Origin: an uncultured Clostridia bacterium
GTDB taxonomy: Bacteria; Bacillota; Clostridia; Christensenellales; Aristaeellaceae
Assembly: GCA_934632155.1 (NCBI GenBank)
Contig: CAKTXZ010000019.1
Coordinates: 1 to 48,839, forward strand
Direction of reading: 5' to 3'
Length of the DNA stretch: 48,839 nt
Under the pieces are notes generated by a model that ran no database searches, was not told where the DNA came from, and was given only the letters and a program-made list of their open reading frames with translations. How positions within the stretch are numbered: position 1 is the first letter of the stretch; each line of letters begins with the position of its first letter. The translations under genes and the position numbers were made by a program. Positions 25,703-33,541 of the stretch are shown here, in pieces.

Positions 25703-26239
25703 TTATCGCCTGCCGGTAATCATGCTCGGCCCGGCCGCGAAGGGGGAATTCGCCGCCTGACTTCTGTTGTAGGCCTGATCGTTGGGCCGCGTATCGGGAG
25801 CCGTGACCTGTACTTCCTCCACCGCGTTGGCCGATACCATTCCAAGGTTCTGCACTGCGGCGTAGCTGATGCGCGCTGAATCGCGCGCGGCGAGCACCTG
25901 CGTGGTCAATTGCCGGTTATCCTGCTGCGTCTGGACAATCGCGCGGCTCATATCGCCGATTTGGCTGCTCAGCGCCACGCGCCGCGCCAGCCGCGAGCCG
26001 ATCATGAAGCCAAACGTAACAAACACCGCGCAGATCAGAAGATACCCGATACGCCGCGGGACGGTTGGCGCGCGATAGACGTTAACCTGCCGGACAGACG
26101 GAGCGTAATAGGGCGTGCGTTCCGCGTCCGTCCCCGCTTCCGCATCCGGTACGTACACATGGCTGCGCACGTTCATGCGCACGCCGGGCGTTTCCTGTAC
26201 GCCGGCCATGGCATACTGCATGTTCCTTCCCTTTTGCAT
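25703..26239 (-). CDS. ftsL: FtsL-like divisome protein
   Basis: A 178-residue bitopic protein in the ftsL position between mraZ and the class B PBP. A 60-residue cytoplasmic tail is followed by one transmembrane helix (about residues 64-84, YLLICAVFVTFGFMIGSRL) and a short coiled-coil-like stretch (QIGDMSRAIVQTQQDNRQLTTQV), then a polar tail. FtsL sequences diverge strongly, so the call rests on topology and position. ATG at 26239 follows AAGGAGGAATACACTGAT. Confidence 0.75.
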   Translation of the reverse strand: MQKGRNMQYAMAGVQETPGVRMNVRSHVYVPDAEAGTDAERTPYYAPSVRQVNVYRAPTVPRRIGYLLICAVFVTFGFMIGSRLARRVALSSQIGDMSRAIVQTQQDNRQLTTQVLAARDSARISYAAVQNLGMVSANAVEEVQVTAPDTRPNDQAYNRSQAANSPFAAGPSMITGRR

Positions 26240-26266
26240 ATCAGTGTATTCCTCCTTCCCCGGTGA

Positions 26267-26830
26267 TTAGAACGCCTGCTGCTTTTGCATTTCGGCAATG
26301 AACGCCAGCGGGTCGGAAAATTCCTCGTCAAAGGAAGCGTCCTGCGCCCTGCTGTCGGCCGCCGGCATCACGCGGATGTGCGTCGTCGCGCCGTTCATAT
26401 CCACCTCGCGCGTATCGCCCAGCCGCCATGCGCGAATCTTGGCGGGCAGCAGCAGCCGCCCCTGCGCGTCGGCTTCGCAGTCGACATAGCTGTATTTGCT
26501 GAATTGGTCGAGCAGGCGCTGCGCCCGGGCATTCAGGCGCACCAGCGCGACCAGCTCGTCCCGGCGCGCCTGCCAGCCGGAAAGCGGATACAGCGCGACG
26601 GCCTTAAAATCCGGCGTGGGGGCAACGGCAAAGCGCGCGCCCAGCGGCTCGCGGAAGGACGCCGGAATAATCAGGCGGCCCTTGGCGTCAATGCCGTGCG
26701 TATAGCTGCCGACAAAGCCCAAAAACGGCGCGGGTTCTTGGGGGGTGGGAGCGGGCGTTTCGTTCTGGGCAACATGCTGCAAAGCGTCGCCGGCCCCTTC
26801 GGTCGTGCGCTCCTTGTTGTCCTCCGCCAT
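26267..26830 (-). CDS. mraZ: MraZ regulator with N-terminal extension
   Basis: DNA-binding regulator of the dcw operon with two SpoVT/AbrB-like halves: GSYTHGIDAKGRLIIPASFRE and CEADAQGRLLLPAKIRAW, each with the DxxGR core. Usual length is about 143 residues; here 187, because about 35 extra acidic/Pro-rich residues precede the first half and a tail with Asp/Glu follows. The annotated ATG at 26830 has only a modest ribosome binding site (GGTGAGAG), so a shorter start cannot be excluded, but no ATG sits near the core. First gene of the cluster; rsmH, its usual next neighbour, is missing. Confidence 0.9.
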   Translation of the reverse strand: MAEDNKERTTEGAGDALQHVAQNETPAPTPQEPAPFLGFVGSYTHGIDAKGRLIIPASFREPLGARFAVAPTPDFKAVALYPLSGWQARRDELVALVRLNARAQRLLDQFSKYSYVDCEADAQGRLLLPAKIRAWRLGDTREVDMNGATTHIRVMPAADSRAQDASFDEEFSDPLAFIAEMQKQQAF

Positions 26831-26835
26831 GCTCT

Positions 26836-26868
26836 CACCACACTATCCGCCATTTATAAACCACTTTC
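26836..26868 (-). promoter_or_regulatory. Candidate MraZ box
   Basis: Between promoter and mraZ ATG the minus strand holds AAAGTGG, then AATGG and TGTGG at 11-12 nt spacing. MraZ is known to bind direct TGG-containing repeats ahead of its own operon, with about 10-nt spacing; the match here is partial. Confidence 0.35.
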
Positions 26869-26882
26869 AGGGTTCGTGCTCC

Positions 26883-26912
26883 ATTTTAAGGCACTTTTTA
26901 GGGCTTTGTCAA
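26883..26912 (-). promoter_or_regulatory. Promoter of the dcw cluster
   Basis: Minus strand: TTGACA (26912-26907), 18 bp, TAAAAT (26888-26883). Likely start of the long mraZ to murA transcript. Confidence 0.7.
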
Positions 26913-27217
26913 GCGCACAAATAGGACAATGCGCAGTCTTTGGGAAACAATTCTGTTATAAAATCGCCTTTTTTCCGCAAAAATAAAAACGCCTGTTCGC
27001 GTTCTGTCAGCCGCAATGCGCGAAATGTATTTGGATGTTTTGCACGATATAGACCATTTGAACATATTATTTTTCTATAATCTGTTTGTTTTGCTCAAAT
27101 TATTCGATCAATCAGAGTTCTTTCTTTTGGGAAAATCGTAACACAAATTTCATGTTTAGCCGCTGAAACGCTTTTCCCACCTCTCGCACGCCACTTTTTG
27201 CCCCTGAAACGCCACCC
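26913..27217. other. AT-rich gene-free spacer
   Basis: Much more AT-rich than the surroundings, especially 26990-27130, with no ORF preceded by a ribosome binding site. No repeat or RNA was recognised. Confidence 0.4.
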
Positions 27218-27247
27218 AAAAACAAAAAAACGGCCTTTCGACCGTTT
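27218..27247 (-). terminator. Terminator after the metallophosphoesterase
   Basis: Minus strand: AAACGG, 8-nt loop, CCGTTT, then TTTTGTTTTTG. Confidence 0.75.
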
Positions 27248-27269
27248 GAATGGGTTCCATTTGTACGCT

Positions 27270-27989
27270 TCAGCCCTCAGAAATGGGCCGCGCCGCCACT
27301 TCCACCGCCGGCATATGCCACAGCCGGAATTGAAGCCCGTCGCAGGAAACGCAATGATAGCGGATACCGTCATACACGCCGTTGACCGCGCCGCGCAGCG
27401 ACGCTCCGTGCAGATGCCCGTACACCACGTCGCTCACGGGATAGCGGGCGATCAGCTCGGATACCGGCGTGGGCGCGCCGCCCTCCCCCAGCGGCGGATA
27501 ATGCGTCATCACCACCGTGCGCCGCGCGTGAAGCCGCGCCGCGCGTTCCAACGACATTTCCATCCGCATCAGCTCGCGCGCATAGATCCGTGCGTCGTCC
27601 GAATCCGCCGCCGTCGGAAGCGTCCAGCCGCGGGTGCCGCACACGGCGACGCCGTCCATGAGCAGCGCGTCGTTCTGCACGGCGTACATGCCCTGCGGCA
27701 GCAGTTCACGCAAGCGCGTAATACCGCACCACCAGTAATCATGGTTTCCGCGCAGCAGCACCTTGCGCCCGGGCAATTCCCCAATGGCGTTCAGATCAGG
27801 CATCGCGGATTGCACCTGCATCGCCCAGCTGATGTCGCCGGGAATCAGCACCAGATCGTCCTCCCGGACGCGCTGCCGCCAATCCAGCGCAATACGCGAA
27901 AAATGCCCCTCCCAATGCGCGCCGAAAACATTCATGGGCTTGTCGTCGCCGCCGGGCAGATGCAAATCGCCAATTGCGTAGATTTCCAC
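27270..27989 (-). CDS. Metallophosphoesterase
   Basis: Calcineurin-like phosphoesterase of 239 residues, probably cytoplasmic (no signal or membrane segment). All metal-site motifs are present in order: GDLHL (residues 6-10), PGDISW, GNHDYWW, VMTHYPP and YGHLHG. The start is GTG at 27989, preceded by GAGGAG that overlaps the stop region of the upstream zinc-ribbon gene, so translation is coupled. COG1768-like. Substrate unknown; relatives hydrolyse phosphodiesters or nucleotides. Confidence 0.9.
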   Translation of the reverse strand: MEIYAIGDLHLPGGDDKPMNVFGAHWEGHFSRIALDWRQRVREDDLVLIPGDISWAMQVQSAMPDLNAIGELPGRKVLLRGNHDYWWCGITRLRELLPQGMYAVQNDALLMDGVAVCGTRGWTLPTAADSDDARIYARELMRMEMSLERAARLHARRTVVMTHYPPLGEGGAPTPVSELIARYPVSDVVYGHLHGASLRGAVNGVYDGIRYHCVSCDGLQFRLWHMPAVEVAARPISEG

Positions 27990-27990
27990 G

Positions 27991-28389
27991 TTACTCCTCG
28001 TCGTCCTCCTCGTCGTCCTCGGCTTCCTCATCCCCCATTTCGTCGAGGGAAAGGTCATTCTCGATTTCGTCGTATTCGCGCGGCGGGATATCCTCCTCAA
28101 TTTCGGGAATGATCTCGTCCATCGTGCTTACGGGGTCGATATCCAGATTCGCGCTGTCCACATGCTCCACGTTTTCATCCTCATTGCGGGCGTTATGCGC
28201 GTTCATTTCCTTCAGGCAGAACAGGCACACATCCTTGCCCGGAAGGGCGGGCGCTTCATTGCACACCGTGCACATCTCGATTTCATCATGACGGCTTTCG
28301 CCCTTCATTTCACGCTTACAGATCTTGCAGTATCCTTCGCCTTCCTCAATATAGTTCAATTCGCAGCGCGGGCATTTGATCAGAGCCAT
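27991..28389 (-). CDS. Zinc-ribbon protein with acidic tail
   Basis: A 132-residue protein not recognised by name. The N-terminal half holds four CxxC pairs: CPRC, CKIC, CTVC and CLFC, arranged as two zinc ribbons. The C-terminal half is very acidic, ending in a run of Asp and Glu. ATG 28389 follows GGAGGAGG. It overlaps the ribosome binding site of the metallophosphoesterase, so the two are an operon and may act together. A nucleic-acid or protein-binding role is plausible for the ribbons; that is inference. Confidence 0.8.
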   Translation of the reverse strand: MALIKCPRCELNYIEEGEGYCKICKREMKGESRHDEIEMCTVCNEAPALPGKDVCLFCLKEMNAHNARNEDENVEHVDSANLDIDPVSTMDEIIPEIEEDIPPREYDEIENDLSLDEMGDEEAEDDEEDDEE

Positions 28390-28522
28390 GCCGGTAAAAC
28401 CTCCTCCATCGCCGTGCCAGATCTTTCCTTGGCGGCAGGCTGGCAAATCGTTTGATTATTTGTTGCAATTGTATTACAATTTCAACTGCGATCGTAATAT
28501 TTTCAAAACAAAGGAGGACATC

Positions 28523-29185
28523 ATGAAACGTACTTGCCTGTTCGTCATAACTTCCATCCTTCTTCTGAGCGCCGTAAGTGCGTTGGCCGAAGCGCCGTCG
28601 TCCCAATTCGGCTTCCGCGGCTGGCCCTATCGGCAGACGGCCGCGCCCTGCGGCGCAGCTATCAGCGCGCCCGCAGCCACCAAAGCGCCAACGGCCACCA
28701 AAGCGCCCGCTTCCACGCCGCGTCCGACGGCCGCGCCCACGGCTAAACCCACGGCCAAGCCGACGTCCACGCCGATAAGCAGTGGTGATTATACAACAGA
28801 ATCCACGACAATGCAAGAGCAAAAGCTGTTGAATTTGCTCAATCATGATCGCGCGGCAAACGGCCTGCCTGCGTTGACGCTCGATAGCGAGCTTTCGCGC
28901 ATCGCGCGCATGAAATCCTGCGACATGAAGCAGAACGGATACTTTGCCCATGAATCGCCCACCTATGGCAACGCGGCCTCCATGCTCACCCGCTTCGGCT
29001 ATTCCTTTGCAGGCGTTGGCGAAAATATCGCGCATCACGCCAGCGTGGAAAAGGCCGAGGCCGCCTTCATGAGCAGCACCGGACACCGCGCCAATATTCT
29101 GGGCAGTCAATGGACAAAGGTCGGCATCGGCATTTGCATCGACAACAACGGTTTCGTTTACGTCACGCAATTGTTGGTTCGCTAA
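28523..29185 (+). CDS. Secreted CAP/SCP-domain protein (YkwD-like)
   Basis: A 220-residue exported protein. A signal peptide (residues 1-22, ending SALA) is followed by a Thr/Pro/Ala/Lys low-complexity stretch (about 50-90, APTATKAP-type repeats) that may span the wall, then a CAP domain: LLNLLNHDRAANGLPAL, YFAHESP, GENIAHH and GHRANIL hold the conserved His and Glu residues. CAP proteins of this YkwD type are common in spore-formers and wall-associated secretomes; enzymatic activity is not established. ATG follows AAAGGAGG. Transcribed divergently from the zinc-ribbon operon. Confidence 0.9.
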   Translation: MKRTCLFVITSILLLSAVSALAEAPSSQFGFRGWPYRQTAAPCGAAISAPAATKAPTATKAPASTPRPTAAPTAKPTAKPTSTPISSGDYTTESTTMQEQKLLNLLNHDRAANGLPALTLDSELSRIARMKSCDMKQNGYFAHESPTYGNAASMLTRFGYSFAGVGENIAHHASVEKAEAAFMSSTGHRANILGSQWTKVGIGICIDNNGFVYVTQLLVR

Positions 29186-29406
29186 CGCGGAATCTGCATA
29201 GTTTCTTCCATTTACATTATAATTGAATGCAAATAGCCGTCCGAGAGGAGCGCTCCGACTCATAGGCCGCCTGCCCGTGAGCCGGAGCGCATGCGCTTAT
29301 GCGCGCCCCAAGCGGCTTCCTCAGGAAGAACCTGCCGCGCCGTCCACGGCGAATGACGCGAAGCAGCGTCCCACGCGGCATCCTTATCCCCAAAAGCATC
29401 CTGCGC

Positions 29407-29667
29407 TCAGGTTCGTCTGCGCAGTGCGTGATGTAGCGCCGCGCGGGATTTGACGTCCCGATATGCCGGCGGCGACGCGTCGACCGAACGCTGCACGTCG
29501 ATCCTGCCGTTTACAGCATTGCTCAGTCTTTTATCATCCATCCGATTGGCCGCGCGCAGCGCATATCGAAGCGCCGCGTCGCCCGCCGCGCGTCTGGGCA
29601 GCGCGGGCAGCAGCGCCGCCTCCTCCACGCTCAGCGCCGGGCGTTGACTATCCTGAAATTCCGCCAT
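29407..29667 (-). CDS. Small hypothetical protein
   Basis: An 86-residue ORF of unknown function. ATG at 29667 follows GAGGTGA by 6 nt. The product is charged, Ala- and Arg-rich (VEEAALLPALPRRAAGDAAL, DDKRLSNAVNGRIDVQR), with no signal or membrane segment and predicted helical. It sits alone on the minus strand between two secreted-protein genes. Codon use is like the neighbours and the ribosome binding site is good, hence reported, but no family was recognised. Confidence 0.5.
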   Translation of the reverse strand: MAEFQDSQRPALSVEEAALLPALPRRAAGDAALRYALRAANRMDDKRLSNAVNGRIDVQRSVDASPPAYRDVKSRAALHHALRRRT

Positions 29668-29805
29668 ACTTCTCACCTCGCTTCATAAGCTACTGCATGC
29701 TATGCGGCGCGCAGGACGCGCGTGTAAATGCGCCGCGCAATTTTTGCAAAAGAATGGACGAATCGTGAACAAGGTGTAACTTTCAGGTTTTCCCTGCCAA
29801 AACAC

Positions 29806-29834
29806 TTGCGAAGCGGTCAAAACTGTGCCATAAT
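29806..29834 (+). promoter_or_regulatory. Promoter of the foldase gene
   Basis: TTGCGA (29806-29811), 17 bp, CATAAT (29829-29834). A small CTCCCG/CGGGAG hairpin lies in the leader at about 29851-29870. Confidence 0.6.
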
Positions 29835-29889
29835 AAGCGCATCAGGATCATCTCCCGCCAATTCCGGGAGCTTAAGGAGAGGAAACCGC

Positions 29890-31200
29890 ATGAAAACAAA
29901 GCTGCTTGCGCTGCTCATGGCGCTGATGCTGACCATGACCATGACGTCCTTCGCCGTCGGCGAGGATACGACCATCGCCCCTGCCGAAACCGAAGCCGTA
30001 ACCGAAGGCGTAACCGGCAGCGAGGATGCGCTGGACGCCGGCGCCGCGCCCGAAGAGCCCGTTGACGAAAACCCGGTGCTCTTCACCTTTGGCGAAAAGG
30101 AATTCCGCAAGGACGCCGTACAGGAAAAGCTGGATATGCTGGTCAGCAACGGCTACGCGAACGAGGGTGATTACGCCGCCGCCATTGAATACATGGTGCA
30201 GCTGGAAATCCTCGCCGATAAGGTTCGGCAGCTGGGCTACGATCAATTTACGGAAGAAGAAAAGGAAGCCTTCCGCACCGAAGCGCAGGCCTATTATGAC
30301 AGCTATGTCAACCAGTACGCCGCCTATTATTTGACCGAGGATACCGACGAAGCGCGCGCCGCGGCCAAGGAAAGCGCCGAAGCGCTGCTGGCCGCCTACG
30401 GCCTGACGGTGGACGTTGTCATTGAAAATCTGGAAACCAACAGTGCGAACCAGAAGCTGCTGGATTCCCTGCTCGCCGATAAGGATTTGACCGTGACCGA
30501 AGAGGAAATCGCGGACATGTACGCCCAGATTGCCGCGCAGTATCAGGCGGCCTATGAGAATAATCTGCCCGCCTACGACTACAATCACATCTATCAGGGC
30601 GAGGAATCGCTCTACACGCCCGCCGGTTATCGCGCCGTAACGCACATTCTGCTGATGGTAGACGCTGATCTGCTCAGCGCCTATACCGACGCGCAGGCCG
30701 CCTATGAAGAGGCGGGCGAAGGCGCGGACGATTCCGCCGTCAAGGCCGCGCGCGAAGCGATTCTGAAAAGTCAGGAAGAAAAAATCAACGCAATCATCGA
30801 ACGGCTGGCGAACGGCGAAAGCTTTGACGCGCTGATTGCCGAATACGGTGAGGATCCCGGCATGAAGAACGAAGAAACCCGCAAGGCCGGCTACGCCGTG
30901 CATCCGGACAGCATCATCTGGGACGCCGCCTTCCTCGCGGGCGCGTTCAGTGAAAAAATGCAAAAGCCCGGCGACGTCAGCGATCCTGTCATCGGTGAAA
31001 AGGGCATTCATATTCTGTATTACCTGAGCGATATTCCCGCGGGGATCGCCGAAATGACGACCGAATACCACGACGACATCAGGGATTACCTGACCTCCAG
31101 CAAGAAAAACGATATTTTCCTTGCCGCGCTGGAGGGCTGGAAGGCCGACTACCAGATCGCCTATCATCAGGACGCGCTGGCTAAGCTGACCGCCGAATAA
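29890..31200 (+). CDS. Secreted parvulin/SurA-type peptidyl-prolyl isomerase
   Basis: Exported folding factor of 436 residues. Signal peptide at 1-24 (ends SFAVGED, no lipobox Cys), acidic Pro/Glu/Ala linker (about 25-60), SurA-N-like helical domain (about 65-200), then a parvulin domain (about 250-390: RAVTHILLMVD, IIERLANGESFDALIAEYGEDPG, ending GDVSDPVIGEKGIHILYYL). PrsA relatives are lipoproteins; here the anchor is missing. ATG at 29890 follows AAGGAGAGG. Monocistronic by its promoter and the repeats downstream. Confidence 0.85.
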   Translation: MKTKLLALLMALMLTMTMTSFAVGEDTTIAPAETEAVTEGVTGSEDALDAGAAPEEPVDENPVLFTFGEKEFRKDAVQEKLDMLVSNGYANEGDYAAAIEYMVQLEILADKVRQLGYDQFTEEEKEAFRTEAQAYYDSYVNQYAAYYLTEDTDEARAAAKESAEALLAAYGLTVDVVIENLETNSANQKLLDSLLADKDLTVTEEEIADMYAQIAAQYQAAYENNLPAYDYNHIYQGEESLYTPAGYRAVTHILLMVDADLLSAYTDAQAAYEEAGEGADDSAVKAAREAILKSQEEKINAIIERLANGESFDALIAEYGEDPGMKNEETRKAGYAVHPDSIIWDAAFLAGAFSEKMQKPGDVSDPVIGEKGIHILYYLSDIPAGIAEMTTEYHDDIRDYLTSSKKNDIFLAALEGWKADYQIAYHQDALAKLTAE

Positions 31201-31294
31201 GTCCTCGGCCACGCCGTTCGATTCATCGGCAGCGCATAAAATCATTGCAGCATTTGCGGGACGGAGCCTCTCTGCACGCCGGAGAAGCCCCGCC

Positions 31295-31383
31295 CCGCTT
31301 TGCTTTTTCAGCCCGATGCAAACGTTTTGTTTTGCCGCTTTGCTTTTTCAGCCCGATGCAAACGTTTTGTTTTGCCGCTTTGC
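31295..31383. repeat. Tandem 40-bp direct repeat
   Basis: Period exactly 40 bp: two full copies (31297-31336 and 31337-31376) and the start of a third. The unit contains GCTTTTTCAGCCCGATGC and AAACGTTTTGTTTTGCC. It lies just upstream of the parE promoter, and the third partial copy forms its -35 region. Confidence 0.9.
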
Positions 31384-31407
31384 ATTTTTTGCGTTTTGTG
31401 GTATGAT
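31379..31407 (+). promoter_or_regulatory. Promoter of the parE operon
   Basis: TATGAT (31402-31407) with TTTGCA (31379-31384) 17 bp upstream. A CGGGCG-AAA-CGCCCG hairpin followed by TTTTC (31484-31503) is in the leader and could be a weak attenuator. Confidence 0.5.
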
Positions 31408-31540
31408 AAGGGTTGGGCAAACCGCGCGGCGGCTTTTCCGGGGCGACGGAGGGCCCGACAATCCAAATAAAGCGCTGCTAGGCCGGGCGAAACGCCCGTT
31501 TTCAATATTTCCCGCGCTGCGGGAAGCTTGAGGTGACGTC

Positions 31541-33517
31541 ATGGGAGAAACCTACACTTCCGGAAATATCAAGGTGCTGGAGGGGCTGGACGCTGTGCGC
31601 ATGCGCCCGGGCATGTACATCGGCTCGACCGGCGTGCGCGGACTGCATCACTTGCTATGGGAAATTGTCGACAACGCCATCGACGAGGCGATGGGCGGCT
31701 ACGCCACGGAGGTAGCGGTTACGCTGCACCGGGACGGCTCGGCCTCCGTTTGGGATAACGGCCGCGGCATGCCGGTGGACATGCATCCCACGGCGCACGT
31801 GCCGGGCGCGGAGCTGATTTTCACGCGCCTTCACGCAGGCGGAAAATTTGATAACGAGAATTACGCCTATTCCGGCGGCCTGCACGGCGTGGGCGCAAGC
31901 GTAGTCAACGCGCTGTCCAAATGGCTGACGGTGGACATTTATCGCGATTGGACGCATTATTTCATGCGCTTTGAAAACTATTACGACCCTGCCGAAAAAA
32001 AATGGCGCGCCGGGCATCCCGTCACGCCGCTGGAAAAGCAGGGCAACACGCGCAAGCGCGGCACGCTGGTTCGCTTCCTGCCGGACGACACGGTATTTGA
32101 GGAAACGGTATTCAACGGCGATACCGTGCGCCGCCGCCTGCGCGAGCTGGCCTACCTGAACCGCGGCCTGAAAATCTCCTTCACCGACGAACGCGCCCGA
32201 GAGCCTGAAAAGGCCAACTGTGAATTTTGCTTCGCGGGCGGCATTATCGATTACGTCAAATTCCTGAATAAGGACAAAACCCCGCTGCACGACGAGCCCA
32301 TCGCCTTCGAGGGGAAAAAGGACGGCGTAATTTGCGGCGTGGCGATGCAGTATACCGACAGCTTCACCGAATCGGTTTTTTCCTTCGTCAACAACATCCC
32401 CACCGGCGAGGGCGGCACGCACGAGGCGGGCTTCCGCGCCGCGCTGACAAAGGTCATGAACGAATACGCGCGCAAAATCGGCGCGCTCAAGGAAAAGGAC
32501 AACAACCTCGCCGGGGAGGATTTTCGCGAGGGCCTGACCGCCGTGCTGACCACCATGGTCAAAAACCCCCAGTTCGAGGGGCAAACCAAGGGCAAGCTGG
32601 GCAATACAGACGTTCGCCCCGCCGTCGAGGCCATCGTAAACGAAAAGCTGTATGAATTTCTGGAAAACCTGAAAAACCAGGAGCTGGCGCAGAAGATCGT
32701 GGAAAAAGCGGTCAAAAGCGCACGCGTACGCGAGGCTACGCGGAAAGCGCGCGACGTCGCCCGCGCCAAAAACCAGCTGGAGGCCACGCCGCTGGTGGGC
32801 AAGCTCTCCGCCTGCACGGGACGCAAGGCGGTTGAAAACGAATTGTTTATCGTCGAGGGCGACTCGGCAGGCGGCAGCGCCAAGCAGGGGCGCGACCGGC
32901 GCTTTCAGGCCATATTGCCGCTGCGCGGCAAGCCGCTCAACGCCGAAAAAAAGCGGCTGGATCAGGTGCTGGCCAACGAGGAATTCCGTTCCATCATCAC
33001 GGCGCTGGGCACAGGCATCGACGAGGATTTCGACATCTCCTCGCTCAAGTATCATAAGGTCATCATTCTGGCGGACGCCGATCAGGACGGCGCGCACATC
33101 CGCTCCATCCTGCTGACGTTCTTCTTCCGCTATATGCGCGATCTGGTAGCGCAGGGACACGTCTACATCGGCATGCCGCCGCTTTACGCCGTCAAAAAGG
33201 GCGGCGAAATCCACTATGCCTATGACGATAAGGAGCTGAAAAAGGCGACGGCCGGCCTGCGCGGCTACACGCTGCAGCGCTACAAGGGGCTTGGCGAAAT
33301 GAACCCGGAGCAGCTCTGGGAAACCACCATGAACCCGCAGAACCGCAAGCTCATGCAGGTTACCATTGAGGACGCGGCGCTGGCCGATTCGCTCATCACC
33401 GTATTGATGGGCGACAAGGTGGAGCCGCGAAGGGAATATATCATCGAGCACGCCGAATTCAACAAGGCGGATCATTTCGACCAACACATCCGCCCGGAGG
33501 AAAAGCCGCTGGCCTAA
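31541..33517 (+). CDS. parE: Type II topoisomerase ATPase subunit (ParE/GyrB type)
   Basis: ATP-driven subunit of topoisomerase IV or gyrase, 658 residues. GHKL ATPase: DNAIDEA (Mg site), DNGRGMP, the lid region HAGGKFDNENYAYSGGLHGVGASVVNALS, and the transducer. TOPRIM: EGDSAGGSAKQGRDRRFQ with acidic DADQDGAHI. C-terminal KGLGEMNPEQLWETT is conserved. GAGGTGA precedes the ATG. First gene of a parE-parC-tdk unit. The paired A subunit lacks a GyrA box, so I favour topoisomerase IV, but ParE and GyrB are hard to separate by reading. Confidence 0.93.
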   Translation: MGETYTSGNIKVLEGLDAVRMRPGMYIGSTGVRGLHHLLWEIVDNAIDEAMGGYATEVAVTLHRDGSASVWDNGRGMPVDMHPTAHVPGAELIFTRLHAGGKFDNENYAYSGGLHGVGASVVNALSKWLTVDIYRDWTHYFMRFENYYDPAEKKWRAGHPVTPLEKQGNTRKRGTLVRFLPDDTVFEETVFNGDTVRRRLRELAYLNRGLKISFTDERAREPEKANCEFCFAGGIIDYVKFLNKDKTPLHDEPIAFEGKKDGVICGVAMQYTDSFTESVFSFVNNIPTGEGGTHEAGFRAALTKVMNEYARKIGALKEKDNNLAGEDFREGLTAVLTTMVKNPQFEGQTKGKLGNTDVRPAVEAIVNEKLYEFLENLKNQELAQKIVEKAVKSARVREATRKARDVARAKNQLEATPLVGKLSACTGRKAVENELFIVEGDSAGGSAKQGRDRRFQAILPLRGKPLNAEKKRLDQVLANEEFRSIITALGTGIDEDFDISSLKYHKVIILADADQDGAHIRSILLTFFFRYMRDLVAQGHVYIGMPPLYAVKKGGEIHYAYDDKELKKATAGLRGYTLQRYKGLGEMNPEQLWETTMNPQNRKLMQVTIEDAALADSLITVLMGDKVEPRREYIIEHAEFNKADHFDQHIRPEEKPLA

Positions 33518-33541
33518 TGCATCGGCCGGAAGGAGTAAGCT

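Noticed and set aside
29217..29453. Short overlapping frames on both strands after the CAP-domain gene
   Set aside because: Arg-rich translations on both strands, no start signal; nothing supports a gene.
31295..31383. CRISPR-like repeat
   Set aside because: Copies are directly adjacent with no spacers and the period is 40 bp throughout, so it is a simple tandem duplication.
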